Part shown: positions 53,390 to 61,382 of the stretch, piece by piece
Layout of the letters: each line of letters opens with the position of its first letter
Numbering within the stretch: the first letter of the stretch is position 1
DNA from: Massilia sp. IC2-477
GTDB taxonomy: Bacteria; Pseudomonadota; Gammaproteobacteria; Burkholderiales; Burkholderiaceae_D
Assembly (NCBI RefSeq): GCF_020707265.1
Contig: NZ_JAJFEQ010000003.1
Coordinates: forward strand, 186,001-250,000
Reading direction: 5' to 3'
Length of the DNA stretch: 64,000 bases
Program-made: the position numbers and the translations under genes
Notes under the pieces: generated by a model
The model's database searches: none
What the model was told of the DNA's origin: nothing
The model's input: only the letters and a program-made list of their open reading frames with translations

Positions 53390-55168
53390 TCAGGCGGCGA
53401 GCGCCTCGTGGCTGGCCAGCCAGGCCAGCAGGTCGCTGGACACCAGCGGGCGGCTGTAGAAGTAGCCCTGGCCCTTGGCGCAGGACTCGGCGCGCACCAC
53501 CGCGGCCTGCGACTCGGTCTCGATGCCTTCCGCCACAGTCTTCATGCCCAGGCTCTGCGCCACCTTGACCGTGGCTTCGATCAGCACCCGATGATGGTGG
53601 CTGGTGTCGGCCTGGCTCACGAAGGAGCGGTCGATCTTGACCGTGTCGACCGGCAGCAGGTGCAGGCTGGAGAGCGACGAGTAGCCGGTGCCAAAGTCGT
53701 CGAGCGCGAGCTGGATGCCGAGCGCCTTGAGTTCGTGCAGGCGCTGGGCGATGCCCTGGTCCTGGGCCGCCAGGCTTTCGGTGACTTCGAGCTGCAGCTG
53801 GTCGGCCGGCATGCCGGTGACCTGCAGCACGCGGCGCACGCTGTCGATCCAGCCGGGCTGGCCCAGCTGGGCGCGCGACAGGTTCACGGCGATCAGGCGC
53901 GGGGCCGCTTCGCCCAGGCGCGCCTGCCAGTCCATGAAGTCGCGGCAGGAGCGCTCCAGCACGAAGTCGCCCACCGCGCCAATCAGGCCGCACTCCTCGG
54001 CCACGGTGATGAATTCGATCGGCGGCACGATGCCGCGCACCGGATGGCGCCAGCGCACCAGGGCTTCGACCCCGGCGGCGTAGTCGGTGCCGCCGTCCGG
54101 CAGCAGGCCGACCACCGGCTGGTAGACCACGAACAGCTGTTCTTCGGCGAGGGCCTGGCGCAGTTCGGCCTCGATGTCGGCGCGCCGTTCGGCCCGTTCG
54201 CGCATCGCGGTTTCGAACACCAGGTGGCGGGCGCCGCCGGCGCGCTTGGCTTCGACCATGGCGATGCCGGCGTCGCGCAGGATCTCGTCGGCGTCGCGCG
54301 CCGCGCCTTGTGCAACATCGGCACCCCAGGCCAGGCCCAGGCTGGTGCCGCACACGACCTCGTGGCCCTGCACCCGGTAAGGGCGCGCCAGCGCATCGAG
54401 GATGCGGCCGGCGACGCGCTCGGCATCTTCGCGCGAACGCATCCCGTCGAGCACCACGACGAATTCGTCGCCGCCCACGCGCGCGGCCAGCTGGCCGGTG
54501 CCGTTGATGGTCTCGATGCGGTCGCTCGGTGGACGCAGCGCGCCGCGGATGCGGTCGGCGATCTGCACCAGGAGTTCGTCGCCGGCGGCCTGGCCGAGGG
54601 TGTCATTGATCTGGCGGAAGCGGTCGCAGTTCATGAACAGCACCGCGAAGTTCGATTCGGACTGGGCCGCCGCCAGGGGGCGGTCGACCAGGTGCTGGAG
54701 CTGCTCGCGCACGGCTTCGCGGTTCGGCATGCGCGTCAGGGCGTCGGTGCGGGCGGCGTTGCGCAGGCGCCGTACCAGGGTGTCCTGCTCGCGTTGCACT
54801 TCGAGGGTGACGTCGTTGACGACCGCCATCAGCCGCTCGCTGTCGAGCTTCATCAGGCTGATCGCCAGCACCTGCGGGCTGCCGTGCGCCGTCCGTTCGA
54901 GCGGCAGCGGGGCGCGCAAGCCTTCGCAGATGACGCCCGACGGCTCGCCGAATTCGCTCGCCAGCTGGCGCAGCTGGGGCGCGATCGGCGCCAGCACGGC
55001 GTACAGGTTGTCCAGGCCCGTGTCGCGGGCGATCGGCATCAGGAGACTCGACGCCATCGGGTTGAGCATGTCCACCGTGCCGTCCGGCGCGATCTGGGCC
55101 AGGCCGATCGGCGCGCGGTACAGGAACTGCACCAGGGCTTCGTAGGCGGTGCTCGGGTCAGGCAGCAT
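53390..55168 (-). CDS. PAS-GGDEF-EAL protein, probable c-di-GMP phosphodiesterase
   Basis: A 592-residue protein, third in the PYP operon. Residues 1-130 are a PAS-like sensor closely similar to the N terminus of the upstream diguanylate cyclase (EALVQFLYRAPIGLAQ, LLMPIARDTGLDNL, AISLMKLDSERLMAV). A GGDEF domain (GGDEF at 232-236) lacks an RxxD I-site at the usual place. The EAL domain (E368-A369-L370) has the other phosphodiesterase motifs: NLSRAQLG, LEVTES, DDFGTGYSSLSSL, KIDRSFV and EGIET. It is therefore likely an active c-di-GMP hydrolase, perhaps with the GGDEF domain as a GTP-sensing regulator. AAGGAGACC precedes the start, inside the end of the upstream gene (11-base overlap). Confidence 0.92.
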   Translation of the reverse strand: MLPDPSTAYEALVQFLYRAPIGLAQIAPDGTVDMLNPMASSLLMPIARDTGLDNLYAVLAPIAPQLRQLASEFGEPSGVICEGLRAPLPLERTAHGSPQVLAISLMKLDSERLMAVVNDVTLEVQREQDTLVRRLRNAARTDALTRMPNREAVREQLQHLVDRPLAAAQSESNFAVLFMNCDRFRQINDTLGQAAGDELLVQIADRIRGALRPPSDRIETINGTGQLAARVGGDEFVVVLDGMRSREDAERVAGRILDALARPYRVQGHEVVCGTSLGLAWGADVAQGAARDADEILRDAGIAMVEAKRAGGARHLVFETAMRERAERRADIEAELRQALAEEQLFVVYQPVVGLLPDGGTDYAAGVEALVRWRHPVRGIVPPIEFITVAEECGLIGAVGDFVLERSCRDFMDWQARLGEAAPRLIAVNLSRAQLGQPGWIDSVRRVLQVTGMPADQLQLEVTESLAAQDQGIAQRLHELKALGIQLALDDFGTGYSSLSSLHLLPVDTVKIDRSFVSQADTSHHHRVLIEATVKVAQSLGMKTVAEGIETESQAAVVRAESCAKGQGYFYSRPLVSSDLLAWLASHEALAA

Positions 55169-56507
55169 CGCGGTCTCCTTCAGGTTGGTGGCCCGGCGCG
55201 CAGGCCAGTTCGGCACGCCAGCGTTCGACCCGGTTGCGGCCCGCGCGCTTGGCCGCGTACAGGGCCTGGTCGGCGCGCTTGAGCAGCAGGTCGATGCCGC
55301 CGGCGCCGTCGTCCAGGCTGGCCACGCCGGCGCTGACAGTGTAGCGGATTCGCTGGCCTTCGAAGTGCACGACCTGCGAAGCGACGGCGGAGCGCAGGCG
55401 CTCGGCGACCACCGCCGCGCGCGGCAGATCGGTGGAGGGCAGCAGCACGGCAAATTCCTCGCCGCCGATACGCGCCACCACGTCGACCTCCCGGAAGGTC
55501 TCGCCAAGGATCGCGGCCAGGTGCTGCAGCACAGCGTCGCCGCCAGGGTGGCCGAAGCGGTCGTTGATGGTCTTGAAATGGTCGGCGTCGAACGCGATCA
55601 CGGCCGTGGGGCGCGGCACCGTGTTGCTGCGCGTGAGCTCCTGCTCGGCCGCCTCGAAAAAGGCGCGGCGGTTCGCCAGGCCGGTGAGGTAGTCGCCGAA
55701 GGCTTCGCGGCGGCGCCGTTCGCTGGCGTCGCGCTTGTCGGTGATGTCGCGCAGGATCAGGCAGAAGGCCGGGCCTTCCGGCTCGGTCCCGCAGGGCGGC
55801 TCGCGCTCGGGCAGCGGCGCGATCAGGACGCTGCCCCAGAAGGCGCTGCCGTCGGCGCGCACGCGCTTGCCTTCGTCCAGGCTCCAGCCGTCGCGCTCGG
55901 CGTCGCGCAGGCGGTCGAGCAGGTGTTCCGGCGTCATCGCATCCGCCGGATAGAAGATCGAGTAGGCTTGGCCCACGGCGTCCTGGCCGAAGCCGGTAAC
56001 GCGGCCGATGCTCGGGTTCCACTCAAGGATGGCGCCGTTCGCGTCGAGGCCGACCAGGGCGTAGTCGGTGATGCCGGTCAGGATGGCGTTGAGCCAGGCG
56101 TCGTTCTGGCGCAGCTGGCGGTCGCGCCGCACCTGCAGGGTGACGTCGTCGATCACCGCCATCAGGCGGCGCGCGTCGAGCTTGAGGAGGCTGATCGCCA
56201 GGATCTGCGGCAGCTTCTTGCCGGCGCCGCCAGCGTTCAGGTGCACGTGCAGGCCGTCGCAGATCTTGCCGGATGGGCGATCGTAGGCCGCGCACAGGTG
56301 GCGCAGCTCGGGTGCGACGCCTTCCAGCGCCGTGAACAGGTTATCGAGCCCGCCGTCGCGCGATAGCGGCATCAGGAGCTGGGCGGAGATCGGGTTCATC
56401 ATGACGATACTGCCGTCGATGTCCGCCTGCACCAGGCCAACGGGGGCGAGGTACAGGAACTGGATCAGTGCCTCGTGCTCGGCACGGAGCTGGGCGATAT
56501 CGTCCAT
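55158..56507 (-). CDS. PAS-PAS-GGDEF diguanylate cyclase
   Basis: A 449-residue protein, second in the PYP operon, 15 bases after pyp. The N-terminal PAS-like domain (about residues 10-130) is shared with the downstream GGDEF-EAL protein. A second, ordinary PAS domain (about 140-265; NAILTGITDYALVGLDANGAILEWN) follows. The GGDEF domain has an intact GGEEF active site (348-352) and an RxxD product-inhibition site, R339-E-V-D342, exactly five residues before it. It is expected to make c-di-GMP from GTP. Position next to pyp suggests that PYP, a stand-alone photoreceptor, signals to one of its PAS domains. Confidence 0.93.
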   Translation of the reverse strand: MDDIAQLRAEHEALIQFLYLAPVGLVQADIDGSIVMMNPISAQLLMPLSRDGGLDNLFTALEGVAPELRHLCAAYDRPSGKICDGLHVHLNAGGAGKKLPQILAISLLKLDARRLMAVIDDVTLQVRRDRQLRQNDAWLNAILTGITDYALVGLDANGAILEWNPSIGRVTGFGQDAVGQAYSIFYPADAMTPEHLLDRLRDAERDGWSLDEGKRVRADGSAFWGSVLIAPLPEREPPCGTEPEGPAFCLILRDITDKRDASERRRREAFGDYLTGLANRRAFFEAAEQELTRSNTVPRPTAVIAFDADHFKTINDRFGHPGGDAVLQHLAAILGETFREVDVVARIGGEEFAVLLPSTDLPRAAVVAERLRSAVASQVVHFEGQRIRYTVSAGVASLDDGAGGIDLLLKRADQALYAAKRAGRNRVERWRAELACAPGHQPEGDRDAA

Positions 56508-56522
56508 GATGCGCCGATCCGA

Positions 56523-56912
56523 TCAGCGCTGGCGCTGGACCAGCACGTAGCGGTTGCCGCTGGCCGGGCTGGCCAGCAGGCGCAAGGCCACCTTCACCGG
56601 GCGCATGCGCAGGGTCAGGACGTAGTCGATGGTATCGTCCAGGCTGCTGCCCTGTTCCATGGCATCCTCGAAGCGCTGGGCCACCATGAAGTTGTTCAGG
56701 CAGGGCGCGACATTGGTGAACAGCGGCTGTCCGATCACCCGCTGCGGCGACAGGCCGGCAGCCTGCGATTCGAAGGCGTTGTAACGCTGGACATTGGTGT
56801 CGGTGTCAAAACCGATCACGCCGAAATCGAGCTGGTCGAGCTGCTCCTCGGTAAACTTGTCGAGTTGCGAAGCCAGGTCGGTGGTCGAAAACGACAGCGG
56901 GGAAGCATTCAT
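56523..56912 (-). CDS. pyp: Photoactive yellow protein (blue-light receptor)
   Basis: A 129-residue single PAS domain protein. It lines up along its length with Halorhodospira halophila PYP: LDQLDFGVIGFD, VQRYNAFES, RVIGQPLFTNVAPC, and the C-terminal RMRPVKVALRLL. The chromophore cysteine is C71 (C69 in H. halophila), and the two chromophore hydrogen-bond partners are present as Y44 (Y42) and E48 (E46); M103 matches M100. Two other pocket residues differ: A52 for T50 and L54 for R52. PYP binds p-coumaric acid through the cysteine and undergoes a blue-light photocycle. It is first in an operon with a diguanylate cyclase and a GGDEF-EAL protein, and divergent from pcl. Confidence 0.93.
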   Translation of the reverse strand: MNASPLSFSTTDLASQLDKFTEEQLDQLDFGVIGFDTDTNVQRYNAFESQAAGLSPQRVIGQPLFTNVAPCLNNFMVAQRFEDAMEQGSSLDDTIDYVLTLRMRPVKVALRLLASPASGNRYVLVQRQR

Positions 56913-57003
56913 GGCGGGTGTGGTATCCGGTAGGAATTAATTGATTTGCGGAAATTGATGTTGGCATGTCGTCAGATGCTTGTCAATTGTGCGCACCCCT
57001 CGC

Positions 57004-57023
57004 TTGACAGTTAACGTTGTCAA
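57004..57023. promoter_or_regulatory. TTGACA-N8-TGTCAA dyad between pyp and pcl
   Basis: TTGACA (57004-57009) and TGTCAA (57018-57023) form an inverted pair in the 198-bp divergent region. More half-sites occur at 56981-56986 (TGTCAA) and 57055-57060 (TTGACA). Each can also be read as a consensus -35 hexamer; for pyp, 56986-56981 on the minus strand has CAACAT about 17 bases downstream as a poor -10. Either divergent promoters or a regulator site is possible. Confidence 0.4.
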
Positions 57024-57110
57024 ATATCACTTTTAGCCGACATTCTTCGCTGGCTTGACAGCGCCTGGCCCGCTCGGCACCATCACCGCTTCCCATTTGC
57101 CCTGTTTCCC

Positions 57111-58346
57111 ATGACCGTTATGACAGCTCCCGGACACCGCTGGTGGACCCACCGGCCGACCCTGCTGCGGGTGCTGTCCGACCTGCTGGCCGGCGAGCTG
57201 GCCTCCATGCGGCCGGGCGTCCAGCGCCGCCCCTTGCCCTGGCCGCCTGAACTCGACCTGACGGCCGAGCTTGGCGCCGATTCGCTCGAACTGCTGGGGC
57301 TGGCCACGGCAATGGAACAGGTGTTGGGCATCGGCTGCATCGGCGAGGAGCGGGTGCTGGCGGCGCCGCGCCTCGATGCCTGGCTGGAGGCGGCGGCCAG
57401 CGGGCTGGAGCAGGGGACGGGCGTCATGCGTTTTCGCACCTCCGGCAGTTCGGGCGCGCCCAAGACCTGCACCCACCTGCTGGCCGACCTGTGGCAGGAG
57501 AGCGGCGAGCTGGCCGCGCTGTTCCCGGGCACGCGCCGCATCGTCGGCCTCGTCCCTGCGCACCATATTTACGGTTTCCTGTTCACCGTGCTGCTGCCAC
57601 GCGTGCTCGGGCTCGAAGCGGGCGCAGTGCTGGATCTGCGCGGGGCCTCGCCCGGCGCGGTGGCGCGCAGCCTGCAGGCGGGCGACCTGGTGGTCGGCTT
57701 CCCGGATTTCTGGCGCGCCTTCGCGCCGGTGGCGCAATCAAGCTTGCCGCAAGGTGTAACGGGAGTGAGTTCCACCGCGCCCTGTCCGGACGAGGTGGCG
57801 CGGGCGGTGACCGGTGCGGGTGTGGCGCGCCTGGTGCAGGTCTACGGCAGCTCGGAAACGGCCGGCGTCGGCTGGCGCGACGGGCCCGAGCGCGACTACC
57901 AGCTCTTCCCCTACTGGGAAGCCAGCGCCGACCCAAGCGTCCTCACGCGCCTGCGGCGCGATGGCAGCCGTGCGGATTTCCCGCTGCAGGACAAGCTGGC
58001 CTGGAGTGCGCCTGGCCGCTTCCGTCCGGCTGGCCGGATCGACCACGCGGTGCAGGTGGGCGGCGTTAACGTGTTCCCGGCTTACGTGGCCGACGTGCTG
58101 CGCATGCATCCGCACGTGAACGACGCCACCGTGCGCGCCATGCGTCCAGACGAAGGCCAGCGCCTGAAAGCCTTCGTCGTGCCGCGTCCCGGCGCGCAGG
58201 CAGCGAGCCTGCGCGCGGAACTGGACGCCTGGATAGCCGAGCGCTTGTCGACGCCGGAGCGGCCCGCGGCCTGGACGTTCGGTTCCGCGCTGCCGCGCCA
58301 GGCCAGCGGCAAGCTGGCCGACTGGATCATCGATACCGACGACTGA
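57111..58346 (+). CDS. pcl: 4-coumarate:CoA ligase, PYP-activation type (with N-terminal carrier-like segment)
   Basis: A 411-residue AMP-forming ligase. The ATP loop is TSGSSGAPK (110-118), the A5 motif is YGSSETAG (near 250) and the catalytic A10 lysine is K401 in RQASGKLADW. LVPAHHIYGFLFTVLLPRVLGL is the substrate-side segment seen in the PYP-type ligases. It would activate p-coumarate as CoA thioester for transfer to the PYP cysteine. Residues about 10-95 look like an acyl-carrier domain, with LGADSLELLGLA (D57-S58-L59) resembling a phosphopantetheine site. ATG 57111 and 57120 are both possible. It is divergent from pyp, the usual pairing in PYP-containing proteobacteria. Confidence 0.87.
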   Translation: MTVMTAPGHRWWTHRPTLLRVLSDLLAGELASMRPGVQRRPLPWPPELDLTAELGADSLELLGLATAMEQVLGIGCIGEERVLAAPRLDAWLEAAASGLEQGTGVMRFRTSGSSGAPKTCTHLLADLWQESGELAALFPGTRRIVGLVPAHHIYGFLFTVLLPRVLGLEAGAVLDLRGASPGAVARSLQAGDLVVGFPDFWRAFAPVAQSSLPQGVTGVSSTAPCPDEVARAVTGAGVARLVQVYGSSETAGVGWRDGPERDYQLFPYWEASADPSVLTRLRRDGSRADFPLQDKLAWSAPGRFRPAGRIDHAVQVGGVNVFPAYVADVLRMHPHVNDATVRAMRPDEGQRLKAFVVPRPGAQAASLRAELDAWIAERLSTPERPAAWTFGSALPRQASGKLADWIIDTDD

Positions 58347-58352
58347 AGGCGG

Positions 58353-58712
58353 CTAGCGGTCGATGAACATCTCGAAGCCGCCCCAGAACATGCGCTTGCC
58401 GTCGAAGGGCAGGCCGTCCGGCGACATCATGTGCGCCAGGCGCGGGTCTTTCATGACCTTGTCGTTGACCTCGTCGCGCTTCGCGCGCGATTCGTAGACG
58501 ATCCAGGCCAGCACCACGGTTTCGCCATCTTCCAGGTTGACGCTCTGCGGGAAGGACGTCAGCTTGCCCGGCTTGACGTCGTCGGCGATGCATTCGCGGT
58601 ACTCGAGCGCCCCGTGTTCGCGCCACACGGTGGCCGACAGGTTGGCGAGCTCCTTGTATTGCTCCAGCTTTGCTCGGGGAAGGGGAAGGACGAAACCATC
58701 GACATAGGCCAT
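58353..58712 (-). CDS. DUF1428 family protein
   Basis: A 119-residue protein starting MAYVDGFVLPLPRAK, the usual opening of DUF1428 (a dimeric alpha/beta-barrel ferredoxin-like fold). GFEMFIDR at the C terminus is also typical. Family function is unknown. GAGGAGAAC precedes the ATG at 58712. It is convergent with pcl, six bases apart, so read-through transcripts may overlap. Confidence 0.9.
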   Translation of the reverse strand: MAYVDGFVLPLPRAKLEQYKELANLSATVWREHGALEYRECIADDVKPGKLTSFPQSVNLEDGETVVLAWIVYESRAKRDEVNDKVMKDPRLAHMMSPDGLPFDGKRMFWGGFEMFIDR

Positions 58713-58813
58713 GCTGTTCTCCTCAAGTGGTTGTGGATGCGCGCTGCCCAGTAACAGACCTGCGAACAGCGCGCATTGTTCCCACACGCGGCGGGAAGCA
58801 CATCAGCATAGCA

Positions 58814-61231
58814 TCAGAAAACCGTGGAAGGCGGTGGCGGCGGAGGCTGCGGCGTGGCCGGCGCCGCCGGCGCTGCGGGAGCCGCGGGTTGCGGCGGCGG
58901 CGTCAGCGGCTCTCCGGTGACCGGGTCGACTTCGACCGGCGGATTGTCCAGCCCCGGATCGATATCGATTGCGCGCAGGTCGGGACGCTCGACGAATTCC
59001 TCGAACACCCAGTCGTCGTTCTCGCGCACCACGCCTTCCGGCTCGATCTGTGCTTCCTGCGGCGGCACCTTGGCCAGGGCCGCGCGCATGTAGTCGATCC
59101 AGATCGGTAGCGCCAGGGTGGCGCCGAACTCGCGTCCGCCCAGCGAGCGCGGTTCGTCGTAGCCCATCCAGGCGACCGCCACCACCCTGCCTCCGTAGCC
59201 GGCGAACCAGCCGTCGATGGCGTCGCTGGTGGTGCCGGTCTTGCCGGCGATATCCGTACGTCCGAGCTGCTTCACCGATGCCGCGCCGGTGCCGTAGCGG
59301 GTCACGTCGCGCAGCATGCTGTCCGTGACGAAGGCGGTGCGGGCGTCGATCACGCGGTCGCTGTCCTGGCGCTGCTGCGGCTTGTTTTCCTGGAGGATGG
59401 TCCCGTTGCCGTCGCGGATCTGGGCGATCAGGTAGGGCTTGACGCGGTAGCCGCCGTTGGCGAACGCCGCGTAGGCGCCAGCCATCTGCAGCGGCGTCAC
59501 CGCGCCGGTACCCAGCGCCAGGGTCAGGTTCTTCGGGTGGCGCGGCAGGTCGAAGCCGAAGCGGCCCAGGTACTCGTGGGTGTAGTCGACGCCGAGCGCG
59601 CGGATCAGGCGCACGGTGGTCACGTTCTTCGAATGCGCCAGCGAATAGCGCATGGTGATCGGCCCGTCGAACACGCCGTCGTCGTTCTGCGGCGACCAGG
59701 TCTCGCCGGCGTTCTCGCCCGGCATGTCGAGCGGTTCGTCGAGGATGCGCGTGCCCGGCGAGTAGCCCTTGTCCAGGCCCGCGGCGTACACGAAAGGCTT
59801 GATCGCGGAGCCGGGCTGGCGCCAGGCCTGGGTGACGTGATTGAACTTCTGCAGGTTGTAATCGAAGCCGCCCACCAGCGCGTGGTAGGCGCCGGTGTCG
59901 GCGTCGATCGCGACAAACGCGGCCGCCACCTGCGGCACCTGGACGATGGCCCAGCTGTCCTTGTCCTTTTCCTTGCGCTGGGTGACGCGCACCACCGCGC
60001 CCGGCGCAATGCGCAGGTTTTCCCTGGCATTCGCCGCCAGGCCGCGCGCGGCGAACTTCAGGCCGGCGCCCTCGATCCTCACTTCGTCGCCGGATAAGAG
60101 CTCGACCCGCACCTGCTGCGGCGAAGCGGCCAGCACCACCGCCGGCGTCAATCCGTCGCTCTGCGGGCGCTTCTGCAGCGCGTCGATGATCGCTTCCTCG
60201 CGCTCGAGCGGATCCTGCGGCAGCTCGATGCGCGCTTCCGGACCGCGGTAGCCGTGGCGCTGGTCGTAGTCCAGCACGTTGCGGCGCACCGATTCGTAGG
60301 CCGCGTCCTGTTCCGCCTTGAGGATGGTGGTGGTGACCACGATGCCGCGTTCGTAGGCTTCTTCGCCGAACTGGGCGAACACCGCCTGGCGCGCCAGTTC
60401 CGCGACGTAGTCGGCCCTGGTGTCGAACACCTGGCCGGTGCGGCGGATGCGCAGCGGTTCGGCCAGGGCCTGGCGGTATTCGGGCTCGCCGATCTGGCCC
60501 AGTTCATAGAGCCGCTTGAGCACCGCGTGCTGGCGCTGCTGCGCGCGTTTCGGGTTGGCGATCGGGTTATGGCGCGACGGGTTCTGCGGCAGGCCGGCCA
60601 GCATTGCGGTCTCCGCCAGGGTGAGCTGGTCGAGCGACTTCCCGAAGTAGCTGCGCGCCGCGCTGGAAAAGCCGTAGGAGCGGTTGCCCAGGAAGATCTG
60701 GTTCATGTACAGCTCGAGGATCTGGTCCTTGGTGAGCGCATCCTCGATGCGGTAGGCGAGGGCGATCTCGGTCAGCTTGCGCGACAAGACCTTTTCCTTC
60801 GACAGGAAGAAGTTGCGCGCCACCTGCATCGTGATGGTCGAGGCGCCGCCGGCGCCGAAGCCTTCGCGCAGGTTGGCGATGACGGCACGTGCGGCGCCGC
60901 GCCAGTCGATGCCCTGGTGCTGGTAGAAATGGGCGTCCTCGATCGCGAGCAAGGCCTGCTTCATGCGGGTCGGTATCTTGTCGATGGTGACAAAGTCGCG
61001 CCGCTCGACGCCGAATTCGCCGATCAGGTGATTGTCGGCGGTGTAGACCCGCAGCGGGATCTTGGGCTGGTAATCGAGCACCGCGTCGATCTTCGGCACG
61101 TTCGGCAGGATCACCGTCATGAGGTAGATGACGACGCCGGCGGCCAGGCCCACCATGGCGGCGAGGCTGAAGAACAGGAACACGCGCAGGCGGCGAGGGC
61201 GCTTGGGAGGCTTGGTATCGGACTTGGTCAC
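58814..61231 (-). CDS. mrcA: Penicillin-binding protein 1A (bifunctional transglycosylase/transpeptidase)
   Basis: An 805-residue class A PBP that polymerises and crosslinks peptidoglycan at the inner membrane. The N terminus is basic, followed by one transmembrane helix (about residues 17-41). The GT51 domain (about 60-230) has IEDAHFYQHQGID (catalytic Glu), GASTITMQVARNFFL and KLTEIALAYRIE. An OB-like insert precedes the transpeptidase domain with SAIK (S475, K478), SKN (in LAHSKN) and KTGTT. A Pro/Ala-rich tail ends the protein. Length and order match beta-proteobacterial PBP1A. Confidence 0.95.
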   Translation of the reverse strand: MTKSDTKPPKRPRRLRVFLFFSLAAMVGLAAGVVIYLMTVILPNVPKIDAVLDYQPKIPLRVYTADNHLIGEFGVERRDFVTIDKIPTRMKQALLAIEDAHFYQHQGIDWRGAARAVIANLREGFGAGGASTITMQVARNFFLSKEKVLSRKLTEIALAYRIEDALTKDQILELYMNQIFLGNRSYGFSSAARSYFGKSLDQLTLAETAMLAGLPQNPSRHNPIANPKRAQQRQHAVLKRLYELGQIGEPEYRQALAEPLRIRRTGQVFDTRADYVAELARQAVFAQFGEEAYERGIVVTTTILKAEQDAAYESVRRNVLDYDQRHGYRGPEARIELPQDPLEREEAIIDALQKRPQSDGLTPAVVLAASPQQVRVELLSGDEVRIEGAGLKFAARGLAANARENLRIAPGAVVRVTQRKEKDKDSWAIVQVPQVAAAFVAIDADTGAYHALVGGFDYNLQKFNHVTQAWRQPGSAIKPFVYAAGLDKGYSPGTRILDEPLDMPGENAGETWSPQNDDGVFDGPITMRYSLAHSKNVTTVRLIRALGVDYTHEYLGRFGFDLPRHPKNLTLALGTGAVTPLQMAGAYAAFANGGYRVKPYLIAQIRDGNGTILQENKPQQRQDSDRVIDARTAFVTDSMLRDVTRYGTGAASVKQLGRTDIAGKTGTTSDAIDGWFAGYGGRVVAVAWMGYDEPRSLGGREFGATLALPIWIDYMRAALAKVPPQEAQIEPEGVVRENDDWVFEEFVERPDLRAIDIDPGLDNPPVEVDPVTGEPLTPPPQPAAPAAPAAPATPQPPPPPPSTVF

Positions 61232-61382
61232 TAGCAGCTTTCAAAATCGGCCGTATGTACGGGTCGGCACGACGCATTGTATCTTGCGCATTCTAAGGCT
61301 TCAAACCGCTTTTCTTCCATATCGCCATGTGCGATAGTCACGCCTTAAGTCTCACCAAAGTATGAATTCCAAGGGACCGTCC

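Noticed and set aside
52839..54353. Minus-strand open frame overlapping the EAL gene and a lipoprotein gene in another frame
   Set aside because: Arg/Pro/Gly-rich translation typical of a shifted frame; it covers two genes with clear domains and good starts.
58353..58712. DUF1428 gene as part of the PYP module
   Set aside because: It is convergent with pcl and belongs to a general family with no link to the chromophore; adjacency seems accidental.
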